64,000 nt of DNA from Rhizobium rosettiformans (GCF_016806065.1 NZ_CP032405.1:3438001-3502000), one strand, 5' to 3'. Counted from the first letter of the stretch, positions 17,149 through 26,914 are shown. A program made the numbers and translations. The notes: generated by a model not told the origin, from the letters alone.

Positions 17149-17595
17149 ATGGACGACATCTACAACACCAAGATCCTCGAATTTGCCGGAAATATCGGCC
17201 GCATCGGCGTGCTTGCCGACGCGGATGCCGTTTCGGAAAAGCATTCCAAGCTCTGCGGCTCCAAGGTTCGGGTCTATCTGAAGGCTCGCGACGGCGTGGT
17301 GACCGACTTCACCCATGAGGTAAAGGCCTGCGCATTGGGTCAGGCCTCGTCGGGAATCATGGCCCGCCATGTGGTCGGAGCAACATCCGCCGAACTGCGG
17401 CAAGCGCGGTTGGACATGTTGGCCATGTTGAAGGAAGACGGGGAGGGACCCTCGGGTCGTTTCGAGGACATGCGTTTCCTGAAGCCCGTCAAGGACTACA
17501 AGGCCCGCCACGCCTCCACGATGCTGACCTTCGATGCGGTTGTCGACTGTCTGGATCAGATCGAATCGCCGGCTGCCGCAGCCGAGGCAAGCTGA
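17149..17595 (+). CDS. Iron-sulfur cluster scaffold-like protein (IscU/NifU N-terminal fold)
   Basis: Protein of 148 residues starting MDDIYNTKILEFAGN, of the NifU-N/IscU-like group. It keeps two expected cysteines, in HSKLCGSKV and VKACALGQASS, the latter being the classic ALGxA(S)S context. A third cysteine lies near the C-terminus (VVDCLDQ) in a place unlike bona fide IscU, so its role as a scaffold is uncertain. I chose ATG 17149; TTG 17143 is also in frame. It is followed after two bases by yidD. Confidence 0.8.
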   Translation: MDDIYNTKILEFAGNIGRIGVLADADAVSEKHSKLCGSKVRVYLKARDGVVTDFTHEVKACALGQASSGIMARHVVGATSAELRQARLDMLAMLKEDGEGPSGRFEDMRFLKPVKDYKARHASTMLTFDAVVDCLDQIESPAAAAEAS

Positions 17596-17597
17596 TC

Positions 17598-17966
17598 ATG
17601 TGCGGCAGCCCCGACTGTGGTCATCAGCCGGCAGGCGGCGGACTGAAGAGCCGCAATTGGCAGGGCCCCTTTCGCAAGACCCCGGGCCGGCTGCTCGGCA
17701 TGGGCTTTATCCGTTTCTATCAGCTGACCTTTTCCAGCATCGTCGGCAGTTCCTGCCGCCATATGCCGACCTGTTCCGAATATGGCTACGAGGCGGTAGC
17801 GCGGCACGGTCTCTGGCGGGGTGGCTGGCTCACCCTCTTTCGCGTCGTCCGCTGCGGTCCAGGCGGCACCTGGGGTCCGGATCCCGTGCCCGAAACTTTG
17901 GCTCAGCGCTTTACCTGGTACACCCCTTGGCGCCTCTGGACCTTCGGACGCAAGCAGGCAACCTGA
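17598..17966 (+). CDS. yidD: Membrane protein insertion efficiency factor YidD
   Basis: Small amphipathic inner-membrane-associated protein of 122 residues that aids YidC-dependent insertion. The family core is complete: GFIRFYQLTFSS, GSSCRHMPTCSEYGYEAVARHG, GGWLTLFRVVRCGPGGTWGPDPVP. The N-terminal 25 residues (MCGSPDCGHQPAGGG) carry two extra cysteines, as is seen in some rhizobial members. Usually yidD lies by rpmH-rnpA-yidC; here it follows the IscU-like gene, the standard rhizobial place as I recall. Confidence 0.93.
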   Translation: MCGSPDCGHQPAGGGLKSRNWQGPFRKTPGRLLGMGFIRFYQLTFSSIVGSSCRHMPTCSEYGYEAVARHGLWRGGWLTLFRVVRCGPGGTWGPDPVPETLAQRFTWYTPWRLWTFGRKQAT

Positions 17967-18032
17967 TACCAATTCAAAGGCGGCCGGAATTCGCCTTAGG
18001 ATCGATATGCCGAATCGCTCGGGAGATGACGG

Positions 18033-18461
18033 ATGCCCATGCCCCTCGAATATCGCCAGGCCTCCGCCGACTTTGATGCCTTCATGAAGGATCTGGTCGC
18101 GAGCTCGATGCTCACATCGTCTCATCAGGCCTACACGATGTTGCAGGCTGTGCTGCAGGTCTTCCGGCGGCGGCTGACCTTTGCCGAGGCCATATCCTTC
18201 GCAAATGTGCTGCCGCCCGTTTTGCGCGCCATCTTCGTCAGCGACTGGGATGTCGATCTGCCCAAGTCACCCTTTGCTGAAAGGGATGAGCTGATGAGAG
18301 AAGTCCGCGCCTTCCGCCACGACCATAATTTGTCGACCGAAACCGCGATCGAAGATGTAACGTCAGCGATCAGGCGACATGTCGATCCTGCTGCCTTCGA
18401 CCGCGTCATGAAAACCTTGTCCGCTAATGCCCGCGGTTTCTGGTCAATGGGATCACCCTAG
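18033..18461 (+). CDS. DUF2267 family protein
   Basis: Cytosolic protein of 142 residues with the mostly helical DUF2267 pattern: [17 protein letters not shown] near the start, and the repeated pattern of helices with [30 protein letters not shown]. The family is of unknown function. A GGGAG lies eight bases before the ATG. It ends 118 bases before thrS, in the same direction. Confidence 0.85.
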   Translation: MPMPLEYRQASADFDAFMKDLVASSMLTSSHQAYTMLQAVLQVFRRRLTFAEAISFANVLPPVLRAIFVSDWDVDLPKSPFAERDELMREVRAFRHDHNLSTETAIEDVTSAIRRHVDPAAFDRVMKTLSANARGFWSMGSP

Positions 18462-18511
18462 CAAGATCCTTTACTCATCAGTACTTTCAGCCTATCAAGC
18501 GCCGGTTCGTG

Positions 18512-18560
18512 GCGGGGTTTTTGACCCCCGCAATTTTCACCACCCGCATTCGTTGGCGGG
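18512..18560 (+). promoter_or_regulatory. Self-complementary leader of thrS (possible attenuator)
   Basis: Four G/C blocks follow one another: GCGGGG (18512-18517), CCCCGC (18526-18531), CCCGC (18543-18547) and GCGGG (18556-18560). Neighbours can pair 1-2 and 3-4; also 2-4 or 1-3, giving mutually exclusive folds. The last block ends eight bases before the AGGAGA of thrS. Autoregulation of thrS by leader structure is known in enteric bacteria; this arrangement is an inference. Confidence 0.4.
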
Positions 18561-18579
18561 ACTGGATCAGGAGACGTTT

Positions 18580-20577
18580 ATGTCCGCTTCCGTAGCTCTC
18601 ACTTTCCCCGATGGCTCTATCCGCGAATACGCAGCCGGCACGACCGGTGCCGAGGTCGCTGAATCCATTTCCAAGTCGCTGGCCAAGAAGGCCGTCGCCA
18701 TCGCGCTCGACGGCACGCTCCGCGACCTCTCTGACCCGGTTGTCGGGGGTAAGATCGAGATCGTCACCCGCACCGATCCGCGTGCGCTGGAACTCATCCG
18801 CCACGATGCCGCGCACGTCATGGCAGAAGCCGTGCAGGAACTCTGGCCCGGCACCCAGGTGACCATCGGCCCGGTGATCGAGAACGGATTCTACTACGAC
18901 TTCGCCAAGGACGAACCCTTCACGCCCGAGGATCTGCCGAAGATCGAAAAGCGGATGAAGGAGATCATCCAGCGCAACAAGCCCTTCACCAAGGAAATCT
19001 GGCCGCGCAACAAGGCGAAGGAAGTCTTTGCCTCCAAGGGCGAGAAGTACAAGGTCGAACTGGTCGACGCGATCCCGGAAGATCAGGATCTGAAGATCTA
19101 CTATCAGGGCGACTGGTTCGACCTCTGCCGTGGGCCGCATATGGCGTCCACCGGGCAGATCGGCATGGCCTTCAAGCTGATGAAGGTCGCTGGTGCCTAC
19201 TGGCGTGGTGACAGCAACAACCCGATGCTGACCCGCATCTACGGCACGGCCTTTGCCGAACAGGAGCAGCTGGACAACTATCTGCACATTCTGGCCGAAG
19301 CCGAGAAGCGCGACCACCGCAAGCTCGGCCGCGAAATGGATCTCTTCCATTTCCAGGAAGAAGGCCCCGGCGTCGTCTTCTGGCACGGCAAAGGCTGGCG
19401 CATGTTCCAGACGCTGACCTCCTACATGCGCCGTCGTCTCGAAGGCACCTATCAGGAAGTCAACGCGCCGCAGATCCTCGACAAGTCTCTCTGGGAAACC
19501 TCGGGACACTGGGGCTGGTATCAGGAAAACATGTTCGCCGTGAAATCGGCCCATGCCTTCATGAACCCCGATGACGAGGAAGCCGACCAGAAGGTCTTCG
19601 CCTTGAAGCCGATGAACTGCCCGGGTCACGTGCAGATCTTTAAGCATGGCCTCAAATCTTATCGCGAGCTTCCCGTCCGCCTCGCCGAGTTCGGCACGGT
19701 TCATCGCTACGAAGCCTCCGGCGCGCTGCATGGCCTGATGCGTGTCCGCGGCTTTACCCAGGACGACGCCCACGTCTTCTGCACGGAAGAGCAGATGGCG
19801 GCCGAATGCCTGCGCATCAACGATCTTATCCTGTCGGTCTACGAGGACTTCGGGTTCAACGAGATCGTCGTGAAGCTCTCGACCCGTCCGGAAAAGCGCG
19901 TCGGTTCGGACGACCTTTGGGATCGCGCCGAAAGCGTGATGATGGACGTGCTGAAGCAGATCGAGGAACAATCGGGCGGCCGCATCAAGACCGGCATTCT
20001 GCCGGGCGAGGGCGCCTTCTACGGTCCGAAGTTTGAATACACCCTGCGGGACGCCATTGGCCGTGAATGGCAGTGCGGCACGACCCAGGTCGACTTCAAC
20101 CTGCCGGAACGTTTCGGTGCTTTCTACATCGACCAGAACTCGGAAAAGGTTCAGCCGGTTATGATCCACCGCGCCATCTGCGGCTCGATGGAGCGTTTCC
20201 TCGGCATCCTGATCGAGAACTTTGCCGGCCACATGCCGCTCTGGTTCGCGCCGCTGCAGGTCGTCGTGGCCACGATCACCTCGGATGCCGACGACTACGG
20301 TCGTGAAGTGGCAGAACAGCTCCGCGATGCAGGCCTGCAGGTCGAGACCGACTTCCGCAACGAGAAGATCAACTACAAGGTCCGCGAGCACTCCGTGACC
20401 AAGGTTCCGGTGATCATCGTCTGCGGCAAGCGCGAGGCGGAAGAAAAGACCGTCAACATTCGCCGCCTCGGTTCGCAGGACCAGGTGTCGATGCCGCTGA
20501 CTGAGGCTGTAGCTGTGCTGGCAGGAGAAGCGACCCCGCCGGACGTCAAGCGCAAGCTGGCGAAACGTAAGGCCTAA
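18580..20577 (+). CDS. thrS: Threonine-tRNA ligase
   Basis: Charges tRNA-Thr in the cytosol. Its 665 residues cover the TGS domain (1-60), the editing/SAD domain with [17 protein letters not shown] (about 70-225), the class II catalytic core (motif 2 [26 protein letters not shown]) and the anticodon-binding domain (from about 565). The zinc ligands of the core lie in MNCPGH and further on (RAICGSMER is motif 3). The ATG at 18580 has AGGAGA upstream; the open frame reaches back to 18427, but that part overlaps the DUF2267 gene. Confidence 0.97.
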   Translation: MSASVALTFPDGSIREYAAGTTGAEVAESISKSLAKKAVAIALDGTLRDLSDPVVGGKIEIVTRTDPRALELIRHDAAHVMAEAVQELWPGTQVTIGPVIENGFYYDFAKDEPFTPEDLPKIEKRMKEIIQRNKPFTKEIWPRNKAKEVFASKGEKYKVELVDAIPEDQDLKIYYQGDWFDLCRGPHMASTGQIGMAFKLMKVAGAYWRGDSNNPMLTRIYGTAFAEQEQLDNYLHILAEAEKRDHRKLGREMDLFHFQEEGPGVVFWHGKGWRMFQTLTSYMRRRLEGTYQEVNAPQILDKSLWETSGHWGWYQENMFAVKSAHAFMNPDDEEADQKVFALKPMNCPGHVQIFKHGLKSYRELPVRLAEFGTVHRYEASGALHGLMRVRGFTQDDAHVFCTEEQMAAECLRINDLILSVYEDFGFNEIVVKLSTRPEKRVGSDDLWDRAESVMMDVLKQIEEQSGGRIKTGILPGEGAFYGPKFEYTLRDAIGREWQCGTTQVDFNLPERFGAFYIDQNSEKVQPVMIHRAICGSMERFLGILIENFAGHMPLWFAPLQVVVATITSDADDYGREVAEQLRDAGLQVETDFRNEKINYKVREHSVTKVPVIIVCGKREAEEKTVNIRRLGSQDQVSMPLTEAVAVLAGEATPPDVKRKLAKRKA

Positions 20578-20588
20578 CCAAAATCGAC

Positions 20589-20620
20589 CGTCTGACAGTG
20601 TGTTGCCGCACTGTCAGACG
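20589..20620 (+). terminator. Strong hairpin after thrS
   Basis: CGTCTGACAGTG (20589-20600) pairs perfectly with CACTGTCAGACG (20609-20620). There is no U-run downstream, so it is at best an atypical terminator or a 3' stabilising stem. It starts 11 bases after the thrS stop. Confidence 0.5.
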
Positions 20621-20679
20621 GCTGTCATCGAAACGGCATATGACGGTCCGATGACTTTCCGCATCACCGGAGCCTTTCC

Positions 20680-21519
20680 GTGAAGTTCAAAGAACTCTCC
20701 TACGCCAACGAACGCGACCCGAAGCTCAAGCGCTGGTTCATCCGCTCGATCGAGGGGCTTTCCGGTCGCGACCGTTTTACCCGGCTCTACGAGATCTGGC
20801 GCAACGATATCGTCGGCAAGACCGATCGCGTCTTCGGCAAGATGCTGGACCTGATCAATGTCGACCTGAAGGTCGAAGGCACCTGGCCGCCTGAATACAT
20901 CCCCGAAGGCCCAATCGTCATCGTCGCCAATCATCCCTTCGGCATCGGCGATGGCATCGCTGTCTTGGCTCTCGCTGAACAGCTTGGCCGTCCGTTTCGT
21001 GTCCTCAACAACAATGAACTCCTGAAGGTGCCGGAAATGGCGCCTTACTCGTTGCCCGTTTCCTTCGAGGAAACCAAGGAAGCGCTCGCCATCAACATGC
21101 AGACCCGGCACGAAGCTTTGCGTCTGTTGAAGGAAGGCGTGACGGTCGTGATTTTCCCGTCAGGCGGCGTCGCGACCGCCAAGAAGGGCTTCGGTCGCGC
21201 CGAGGACCTTCCCTGGAAGATGTTTCCGGCCAAGCTTATCCAGGCTGCAAAGGCCAATGTCGTCCCGGTCTTCTTCGAAGGCCAGAACGGGCGTCTCTTT
21301 CATCTCGCCAGCAAGATCTCACTGACGTTGCGCGTGTCGCTGCTGATCCGGGAATTCCGCCGCCTGTCCGGCACAACGATCCGGGCACGGGTCGGCGTGA
21401 TGATTCCCTGGGAAGAGTTGAGCACACATGCGGACCGCAAGGACCTGCTCGCAAAGCTCTTTGGCGCGGTATTCAGTATGGCGCCCGTCGAGCGCCGCAA
21501 ACTCCGCCGCGCCGCCTAA
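20680..21519 (+). CDS. Lysophospholipid acyltransferase family protein (PlsC-like)
   Basis: Protein of 279 residues with a glycerolipid acyltransferase fold. The HX4D-type catalytic motif is NHPFGIGD (near residue 86), and the FPSGGVAT stretch is the FPEG-like acceptor motif. There is no transmembrane helix of note. The variant motif resembles the acyltransferases of hemolysin/OlsB-type or lipid A-related families, so the acceptor is unknown. Start GTG 20680 has a GGAG seven bases upstream. Convergent with the next gene, three bases apart. Confidence 0.85.
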   Translation: MKFKELSYANERDPKLKRWFIRSIEGLSGRDRFTRLYEIWRNDIVGKTDRVFGKMLDLINVDLKVEGTWPPEYIPEGPIVIVANHPFGIGDGIAVLALAEQLGRPFRVLNNNELLKVPEMAPYSLPVSFEETKEALAINMQTRHEALRLLKEGVTVVIFPSGGVATAKKGFGRAEDLPWKMFPAKLIQAAKANVVPVFFEGQNGRLFHLASKISLTLRVSLLIREFRRLSGTTIRARVGVMIPWEELSTHADRKDLLAKLFGAVFSMAPVERRKLRRAA

Positions 21520-21522
21520 GAG

Positions 21523-22476
21523 TCAGGACTGGTTGAGCATCAGCTCGACATCCATGTTGACCCCGGCCTTCACCTCGAAATCCCGCTGGAAGAGCTTGTC
21601 CTTGTTGCGTGCAACCGCCGTGTACTGGCCTTCCGCCAATACCATCACCGGGAAGGCGCTGACGCTTTCCGCCACGATGTCTCCGCCTGATGTCAGCACG
21701 GACCAGGCGGTATCGGCAATCGCTTCGCCGCCTTCTTCCGAGACGAGCTTGAAGCCGACCTGAGAGGCGCGGTGCTGGATGGTCGCTTCGGTGAGTTCGC
21801 CGGCTTCGACCGTAATATCGGCGCGCACCACGGCGTTGATCGAGCCATATTCCGACACGACATGATAGGTTCCGGCGTTCAGGCGGACGATGGTGTTCGG
21901 CTTGACATCCGCAAGCACCAGACCGCGCTCTCCATCTTCGCGGACTTCGGAGGCGTAGATGTCGAAACTCAGCTGCTTGTCGGGGATATGGGTGTCGGCG
22001 CCGGAGATGGCGCTCAGCGACATGCCGCCGGCATCGAGCACCAGAAGCTGATCGGCAACCTCGCCTTCGACCGGCACGGTGAGCTTTTTGGTGGCGCCAG
22101 CGCGGCCGAAGGAGACGTTGATGAAATAGTCGCCGGGCGCAAGCTGAAATGCTGCAGATCCGCCTTCTGCGCTGGCCAGCAGCGGCAGCTTGCCGTCTTC
22201 ACCAGGGATGGGGCTGAAGACGCGCCAGGACAGCCCATGCTGCATCGGTTCGCCCTTGTCGGTGAGCTTGGCGTCCAGCTTGACGCTGCGCCCTTGCGTC
22301 ACATTGGCGATCGCGGCTGCACCCGGAGCCGAAAACGCCTTCAGCTTCGGCATCTTGGTAGAGCCGTTCAGCTGTTTGAAGGTTTCAAAGGCTTCCTGAG
22401 CAAAGGACGGCGATGTTGCAGCCGAGGCCACAAGGAGCCAGAGCAGCAGCCGGACAAGACCAGATTGGCGGGACAT
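21523..22476 (-). CDS. Conserved periplasmic protein of unknown function
   Basis: Secreted protein of 317 residues with a signal peptide (1-26, [18 protein letters not shown]). The mature part is rich in beta strand and seems to contain several similar units of the kind [40 protein letters not shown] and [19 protein letters not shown], each like a PEGA- or carboxypeptidase-regulatory-like beta sandwich. This repeat pattern is seen by eye only. No catalytic motif. I chose ATG 22476; a GTG at 22485 is in frame. Divergent from the nitroreductase gene. Confidence 0.75.
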   Translation of the reverse strand: MSRQSGLVRLLLWLLVASAATSPSFAQEAFETFKQLNGSTKMPKLKAFSAPGAAAIANVTQGRSVKLDAKLTDKGEPMQHGLSWRVFSPIPGEDGKLPLLASAEGGSAAFQLAPGDYFINVSFGRAGATKKLTVPVEGEVADQLLVLDAGGMSLSAISGADTHIPDKQLSFDIYASEVREDGERGLVLADVKPNTIVRLNAGTYHVVSEYGSINAVVRADITVEAGELTEATIQHRASQVGFKLVSEEGGEAIADTAWSVLTSGGDIVAESVSAFPVMVLAEGQYTAVARNKDKLFQRDFEVKAGVNMDVELMLNQS

Positions 22477-22586
22477 GCGATGCACTGTGTGTTGACTTCC
22501 TTCCCAATGCCGGCAACTTCAAACCGAACCGCATGGCAATTTCAAGACCTGCCGCGACCGCAAAGGCCTATGAAGGTAACAAGAAA

Positions 22587-23171
22587 ATGAAAAAAGACAT
22601 CAAGCTGCTCGATTATCTGGCAGTTCGCCGCTCCGTGCCCGCTTTTCAGATGTGCGAGCCGGGTCCGGACAAGGCGGAAATCGAGTCGATTCTGACATTG
22701 GCGGTCCGCGTTCCCGATCACGGCAAGATCGCTCCCTGGCGCTTCATCGTCTACCGGGGCGAGGAACGCGCCCGGATCGGCGAAGAACTGCTGAAGATCG
22801 CGCTGGAGAAGAACCCGGGTCTCTCAGAGGAGATGATCCAGGTCGAACGCGCGCGTTTCACCCGGGCACCGGTGGTGATCGCAGTGATCTCGACGGCTGC
22901 CCCGCATGTGAAGATCCCGGAATGGGAGCAGGTCATGTCAGCAGGTGCCCTCTGCCTCAACCTGCTGATGGCGGCCAATGCCCATGGCTACGTCTCGAAC
23001 TGGCTGAGTGAATGGTTCGCCTTCGACGAGCGCGCCCATCCGCTTCTCGGCGTAAAGGCTGGTGAGAAGGTAGCCGGCTTCATCCATATCGGCTCGACCG
23101 AGTTTCCGATCGTCGAGCGTCCGCGTCCGGCGCTGGAAGATCTCGTTTCCTGGCAGGGTGGCGAAGACTGA
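22587..23171 (+). CDS. Nitroreductase family protein (YdjA-like)
   Basis: FMN-dependent oxidoreductase of 194 residues, close to the short YdjA-type branch. The FMN-contact start is [12 protein letters not shown] and the further motif is [30 protein letters not shown] and GFIHIG are typical of the family. The physiological substrate is unknown. The ATG at 22587 follows a GAAGG site; an open frame back to 22413 overlaps the divergent gene. The stop and the start of the next gene share one base (TGATG), so the two are coupled. Confidence 0.9.
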   Translation: MKKDIKLLDYLAVRRSVPAFQMCEPGPDKAEIESILTLAVRVPDHGKIAPWRFIVYRGEERARIGEELLKIALEKNPGLSEEMIQVERARFTRAPVVIAVISTAAPHVKIPEWEQVMSAGALCLNLLMAANAHGYVSNWLSEWFAFDERAHPLLGVKAGEKVAGFIHIGSTEFPIVERPRPALEDLVSWQGGED

Positions 23172-23779
23172 TGTTCTATGACACCGAGACGAATGCCCAT
23201 GGCATGGCACACGATCCCTTCAAGGCGATCGTGGCGCCGAGGCCGATCGGCTGGATCGGCACGAAGGGCAGGGATGGCATCCGCAACCTTTCCCCCTATT
23301 CCTTCTTCAACGCCGTCGGCGACCGACCGAAAATGGTCATGTTCTCGTCGAGCGGCCGCAAGGACAGCCTCAGAAACGTCGAGGAAACCGGCGTCTTCAC
23401 GGCAAGCTTCGTCAGCCGGACATTGATGGACCGGATGAACGAATCGTCGGCCGCCGTTGCCTATGAGACGGATGAATTCGAGCTGGCGGGTCTGACCCCA
23501 GCACCCGGGAGAGTCGTCGACGCTCCCTATGTTGGGGAAGCCGTCGCGGCGCTCGAATGCCGGGTGACCAAGATCCTGACCTTGCCCGACATGGACGGGA
23601 ATGACACCGACAGCCATGCCGTCTTTGGACAGGTCGTCGGCATCCATATTGCGGACGAGGTGATCCGGAACGGACGATTCGATCTGGCTGTTGCCGATCC
23701 AATCATGCGCCTGGGCTATATGGACTATGCCGGCATGGGGCCGATCTTCGAGTTGAAGCGGCCGAGCCAGAGAACCTGA
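23171..23779 (+). CDS. Flavin reductase-like FMN-binding protein
   Basis: Split-barrel flavin-binding protein of 202 residues (flavin_reduct domain, about 18-170). Features: FKAIVAPRPIGWIGT, SPYSFFNAVGDRPKMVMFS and the VDAPYVGEAVAALECR segment. Members bind FMN and either reduce flavin for a partner enzyme or have unknown roles. The overlap with the nitroreductase start-stop (TGATG) suggests they work together, but no shared substrate can be read from sequence. Confidence 0.88.
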   Translation: MFYDTETNAHGMAHDPFKAIVAPRPIGWIGTKGRDGIRNLSPYSFFNAVGDRPKMVMFSSSGRKDSLRNVEETGVFTASFVSRTLMDRMNESSAAVAYETDEFELAGLTPAPGRVVDAPYVGEAVAALECRVTKILTLPDMDGNDTDSHAVFGQVVGIHIADEVIRNGRFDLAVADPIMRLGYMDYAGMGPIFELKRPSQRT

Positions 23780-23787
23780 GCAAGCCG

Positions 23788-23819
23788 CGACCCGGTCTTC
23801 GCCCTGCTGAACCGGGTCG
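23788..23819 (+). terminator. Likely terminator after the flavin reductase gene
   Basis: CGACCCGGT (23788-23796) pairs with ACCGGGTCG (23811-23819) around a 14-base loop; GGTTTCGTGGTT follows, a weak U-rich tail. It starts nine bases after the stop. Confidence 0.6.
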
Positions 23820-23911
23820 GGTTTCGTGGTTAATGAACGTGGTGAACGTTTCTTAAACACTTTGATCCTACTGTCGAAACACCGAATGCTTCGGGTTTGT
23901 ACAGGTGGCGA

Positions 23912-25063
23912 GTGGGTTCGACTTTGATCGTTGCAGCTTTTCTCAGATGGGTCGAAACGGCAAAGACGCAGGAGCGGGCGCGTGCTGCAAATGCGCTGGC
24001 TCGCGCCTATTTGAAATCCGACATGGCGCCCGAAGAACGGCAAGCTGCCCAAATGGCGATGACCTATCTGCTCGATGATCCCGCACCGCAGGTCCGGTTG
24101 GCGCTTGCGGACATTCTGGCTGTGGAGGAGCGCGCTCCACGGGCATTGATGGTGTCTCTGGCCGAGGATCAGCCGGAAATCGCTTCGGTCGTCATTCTGT
24201 GCTCGCCGGTTCTGTCTGATGCCGATCTGGTCGACATCGCCGGCCGTGGCACCGTCGAAACCCGTGCTCTGATTGCTGCCCGCAAGGAGGTCAGCGTTGG
24301 CGTGGCCGCAGCACTTGCTGAGATCGGCGATGCGGCCGAGCTTGAGGTGCTCCTGGAAAATCATGGCGCCCGCATCACTGCCTTTACCTTGCGCCGCATT
24401 GCCGAGCGTCACGGACACAACGAGCGAATCCGCGCCCTTCTTCTGGATCGTGACGATCTCACGAGTGGTGTGCGGCAACTCCTCGTCCAGTTCGTCACTG
24501 AAGCGCTCGCCGGCTCAGGTTTGGTGATCGGCGCCATCGGCAGCCGTCGCATCGAGCGAATCGCCCGCGAAGCCGGCGACAGCGCCACCATCGCCCTGCT
24601 TGCCGACGTTCATGGCGACGAACTCGTGCGTCTGACCGAACAGCTTCGCGTTGCCGGGCGTCTGACGCCCGCCTTCCTGATGCATGCGCTGTGCGCTGGA
24701 CGGACCGACTTCTTCTCCTGCGCCATCGTTGCGATTTCCGGGCTCGATGAGCGCCGCGTACGCTCTATCCTCGCAACCGGACGCTTCCACGCCGTGCGCG
24801 CACTCTTGGAGTCAGCCGGGCTCGGTCGGGATGTCAGCCCGCTTTTCGTCGATGCCGTCATGTTGTGGCGGGGGCTCATCCAGTCGGCGAGCGGCTTCGA
24901 CCTCGATCATATCGCCCACCGCCTGGTGCAGCGTTATCGCGGGGACAGCAATCTGAGCGAACCCGCAACAGCGCTCGTCGACATGATCGAGCGGCTTGCC
25001 ATTGCGGAAGAACGTCGTCTGGCCCGGGATTATGCCTCAGGCTTTGCACTCGCTGCCGCCTGA
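23912..25063 (+). CDS. DUF2336 domain protein
   Basis: A helical, HEAT-like repeat protein of 383 residues typical of alphaproteobacteria. It begins LIVAAFLRWVETAKTQERARAANALARAY and contains the recurrent pattern of DUF2336 (for example LLDDPAPQVRLALADILA and ASVVILCSPVLSDADLVDI). No enzyme motif is visible, and the function is unknown. GTG 23912 has AGGTGG five bases upstream and gives the family N-terminus; TTG 23897 is the alternative. Confidence 0.82.
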   Translation: MGSTLIVAAFLRWVETAKTQERARAANALARAYLKSDMAPEERQAAQMAMTYLLDDPAPQVRLALADILAVEERAPRALMVSLAEDQPEIASVVILCSPVLSDADLVDIAGRGTVETRALIAARKEVSVGVAAALAEIGDAAELEVLLENHGARITAFTLRRIAERHGHNERIRALLLDRDDLTSGVRQLLVQFVTEALAGSGLVIGAIGSRRIERIAREAGDSATIALLADVHGDELVRLTEQLRVAGRLTPAFLMHALCAGRTDFFSCAIVAISGLDERRVRSILATGRFHAVRALLESAGLGRDVSPLFVDAVMLWRGLIQSASGFDLDHIAHRLVQRYRGDSNLSEPATALVDMIERLAIAEERRLARDYASGFALAAA

Positions 25064-25067
25064 GTTG

Positions 25068-25481
25068 TCAGGGCACGATCTTTTTCGCCACCCACGAATA
25101 GCTTTCCGACACGACGTGGATCGGCTTCTCGAAGATCATCTTGATCGCAGCCTTGCCGGGCAAGACCTCACGGACTGCGTCGACTGCACGGTCCTTCAGC
25201 GTCCGCTCCTGTTCCGGCGTCGGTGCCGCAGCCGCTGCAGCACTGTTCTCATTCTCCGCTGATTGAGCAGCCAACGCCTCCGTGATGTCAGGTGGAGGCA
25301 TCTGGCAGACGGCCACGGCCGTGGGGTAGCCAATATTGCCGTAGCGTCCGAGCACCTGCTCCGACGCAGCGTTGCACAGCTCGATCGACACAAAGCGTTC
25401 TGCCGGCGTCTCAACGAACTCGCATTGGCTGACACTGTCGTCGCAGCCGAGGATCGTCATCATGATCAGTGCGGTCTTCAT
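25068..25481 (-). CDS. Small hypothetical protein, probably exported
   Basis: A 137-residue protein whose N-terminus MKTALIMMTILGCDDS looks like a short signal, possibly a lipoprotein lipobox with Cys13 (ILGC), although the hydrophobic part is short. It has two more cysteines in SQCEFV and IELCNAASEQVLGRYG, an Ala-rich linker (ENSAAAAAAPTPEQ), and a C-terminal amphipathic stretch. No family recognised. It is convergent with the DUF2336 gene, four bases apart. Confidence 0.65.
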   Translation of the reverse strand: MKTALIMMTILGCDDSVSQCEFVETPAERFVSIELCNAASEQVLGRYGNIGYPTAVAVCQMPPPDITEALAAQSAENENSAAAAAAPTPEQERTLKDRAVDAVREVLPGKAAIKMIFEKPIHVVSESYSWVAKKIVP

Positions 25482-25617
25482 CGCAAGGGGCTCCCGTCGG
25501 GGTCGTTGGCGGTCAGACGAAACAGAATGATTGGAGCCGAAGCAAGGCAGGAGGCAGATGGCTCATCGACATAGGCCTCAAGATGCGCGGAGTGACTGCT
25601 TGGATCCGCAGCTCGCG

Positions 25618-26865
25618 CTAGGCAGCCGAGATCCGCTTGGCTTCAAGCTCCGATTCGGTGAAGAGATCGAGTTCCCCTTGTTCCTCCGAGGGAAGGACCT
25701 CATCCGAAAGCTCCACTTCGCGGATCCACTCGCGCCAGATGGACACCAGCAACGCCATCAACACCGGACCGATGAAAAGGCCCAGGAAGCCCATGGTTTT
25801 CACGCCTCCCACCAGACCGAAGAAGGTCGGCAGGAACGGCAGCTTGATCGGGCCGCCGACGAGGCGGGGACGGACCGTCTTGTCGACGATGAAGAGTTCG
25901 ACCGAGCCCCAGATGAAGAGAGCGACGCCCTCGATAGTTGCGCCGCTGGCGACGAGATAGATCGAGACCAGCGTGAACGAGAGAGGCGCGCCGCCCGGAA
26001 TGAGTGCCATGACGCCGGTGATCACCCCGAGGGTGACCGGGGACGGGACGCCTGCCAACCAATAGGCGATGCCGAGAATGATGCCTTCGCCAATCGCGAT
26101 CAGCGTCATGCCGGTGACGGTGGAGCTGATGGTGGCTGGTACGACACGCGAAATTCGTTCCCAGCGATCAGGAAGAATGCGCTCGCCGAGCAGGTCCAGC
26201 TGGCGCGCGAAGCTCTTGCCGTCGCGGTAGACGAAGAAAAGTGCGATCAGCATGAAGAGAAGGGTCAAGACGAGATGGAACAGGCCATCGCCGGCTGCGA
26301 TCACGGCACGGTAGATATTGCCGATATTGGCGCCGCTGACGATCTGGATCAGTTCGCCGATGGCACCGGGCTGCCCAACATGCTCCGTCCACTTCTGAGC
26401 CAGCCAGTCGCCGACGCGCGGCAGTGCGGCAATCCAGGAAGGAGGCGGGGTGCCCGTTGTGTTTGCTTCGACGGCCCAGGTGATCCACTGCCGGATTTCT
26501 TCAACGGCGTAAGAAATGGCGATGCCGATCGGCACGATCAGAAATGTCAGAATGAACAACAGTGCCAGCGTTGCGCCAAGCGTGGTGTTGCCGCCGATCT
26601 GATCAAGAAGCCGGTGGTAAAGTGGCCAGCTTGCAAAGGCGATGACGAGCGCCGCCAGCACAGGCACGACGAAACCGTGGAAAAAGTAGATCGAGGCAAT
26701 CCCGATGAGCACCAGCAGCCAGCGTGCCACGGAGATCGGTGTGATCAGGGCGATGCGATTGGCCGTTGCCTGACCGAGCCAACGCGGCCCTTTCGACGGG
26801 GTCTGAATTTCAGCCTGACTCACGTTCTGGACTATCCCGTTAAAGCTGCCCAGCATATGGAGCAT
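25618..26865 (-). CDS. AI-2E family transporter (YdiK/PerM-like permease)
   Basis: Inner-membrane protein of 415 residues with about eight membrane segments of the AI-2E transporter family. The typical C-terminal pattern is LIPGGAPLSFTLVSIYLVASG and VDKTVRPRLVGGPIKLPFLPTFFGLVGG. The family name reflects one proposed role (autoinducer-2 export); others act as Na+/H+ antiporters or have no known substrate, so no substrate is assigned. ATG 26865 and ATG 26856 are both possible. The gene lies between parE and an unknown on the same strand. Confidence 0.88.
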   Translation of the reverse strand: MLHMLGSFNGIVQNVSQAEIQTPSKGPRWLGQATANRIALITPISVARWLLVLIGIASIYFFHGFVVPVLAALVIAFASWPLYHRLLDQIGGNTTLGATLALLFILTFLIVPIGIAISYAVEEIRQWITWAVEANTTGTPPPSWIAALPRVGDWLAQKWTEHVGQPGAIGELIQIVSGANIGNIYRAVIAAGDGLFHLVLTLLFMLIALFFVYRDGKSFARQLDLLGERILPDRWERISRVVPATISSTVTGMTLIAIGEGIILGIAYWLAGVPSPVTLGVITGVMALIPGGAPLSFTLVSIYLVASGATIEGVALFIWGSVELFIVDKTVRPRLVGGPIKLPFLPTFFGLVGGVKTMGFLGLFIGPVLMALLVSIWREWIREVELSDEVLPSEEQGELDLFTESELEAKRISAA

Positions 26866-26914
26866 TCTAGCGCTGGAAACAAGCGGCGGCCCCGGAAGTG
26901 ATCATCCAGACCCC

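Noticed and set aside
18487..20391. 634-codon open frame antisense to thrS
   Set aside because: thrS is certain on the other strand. Long antisense frames are expected from third-position GC bias, and the product resembles no protein family.
25531..26901. 456-codon open frame antisense to the AI-2E family permease
   Set aside because: The product is very rich in charged residues and has no motif; the permease frame has clear membrane segments and family motifs.
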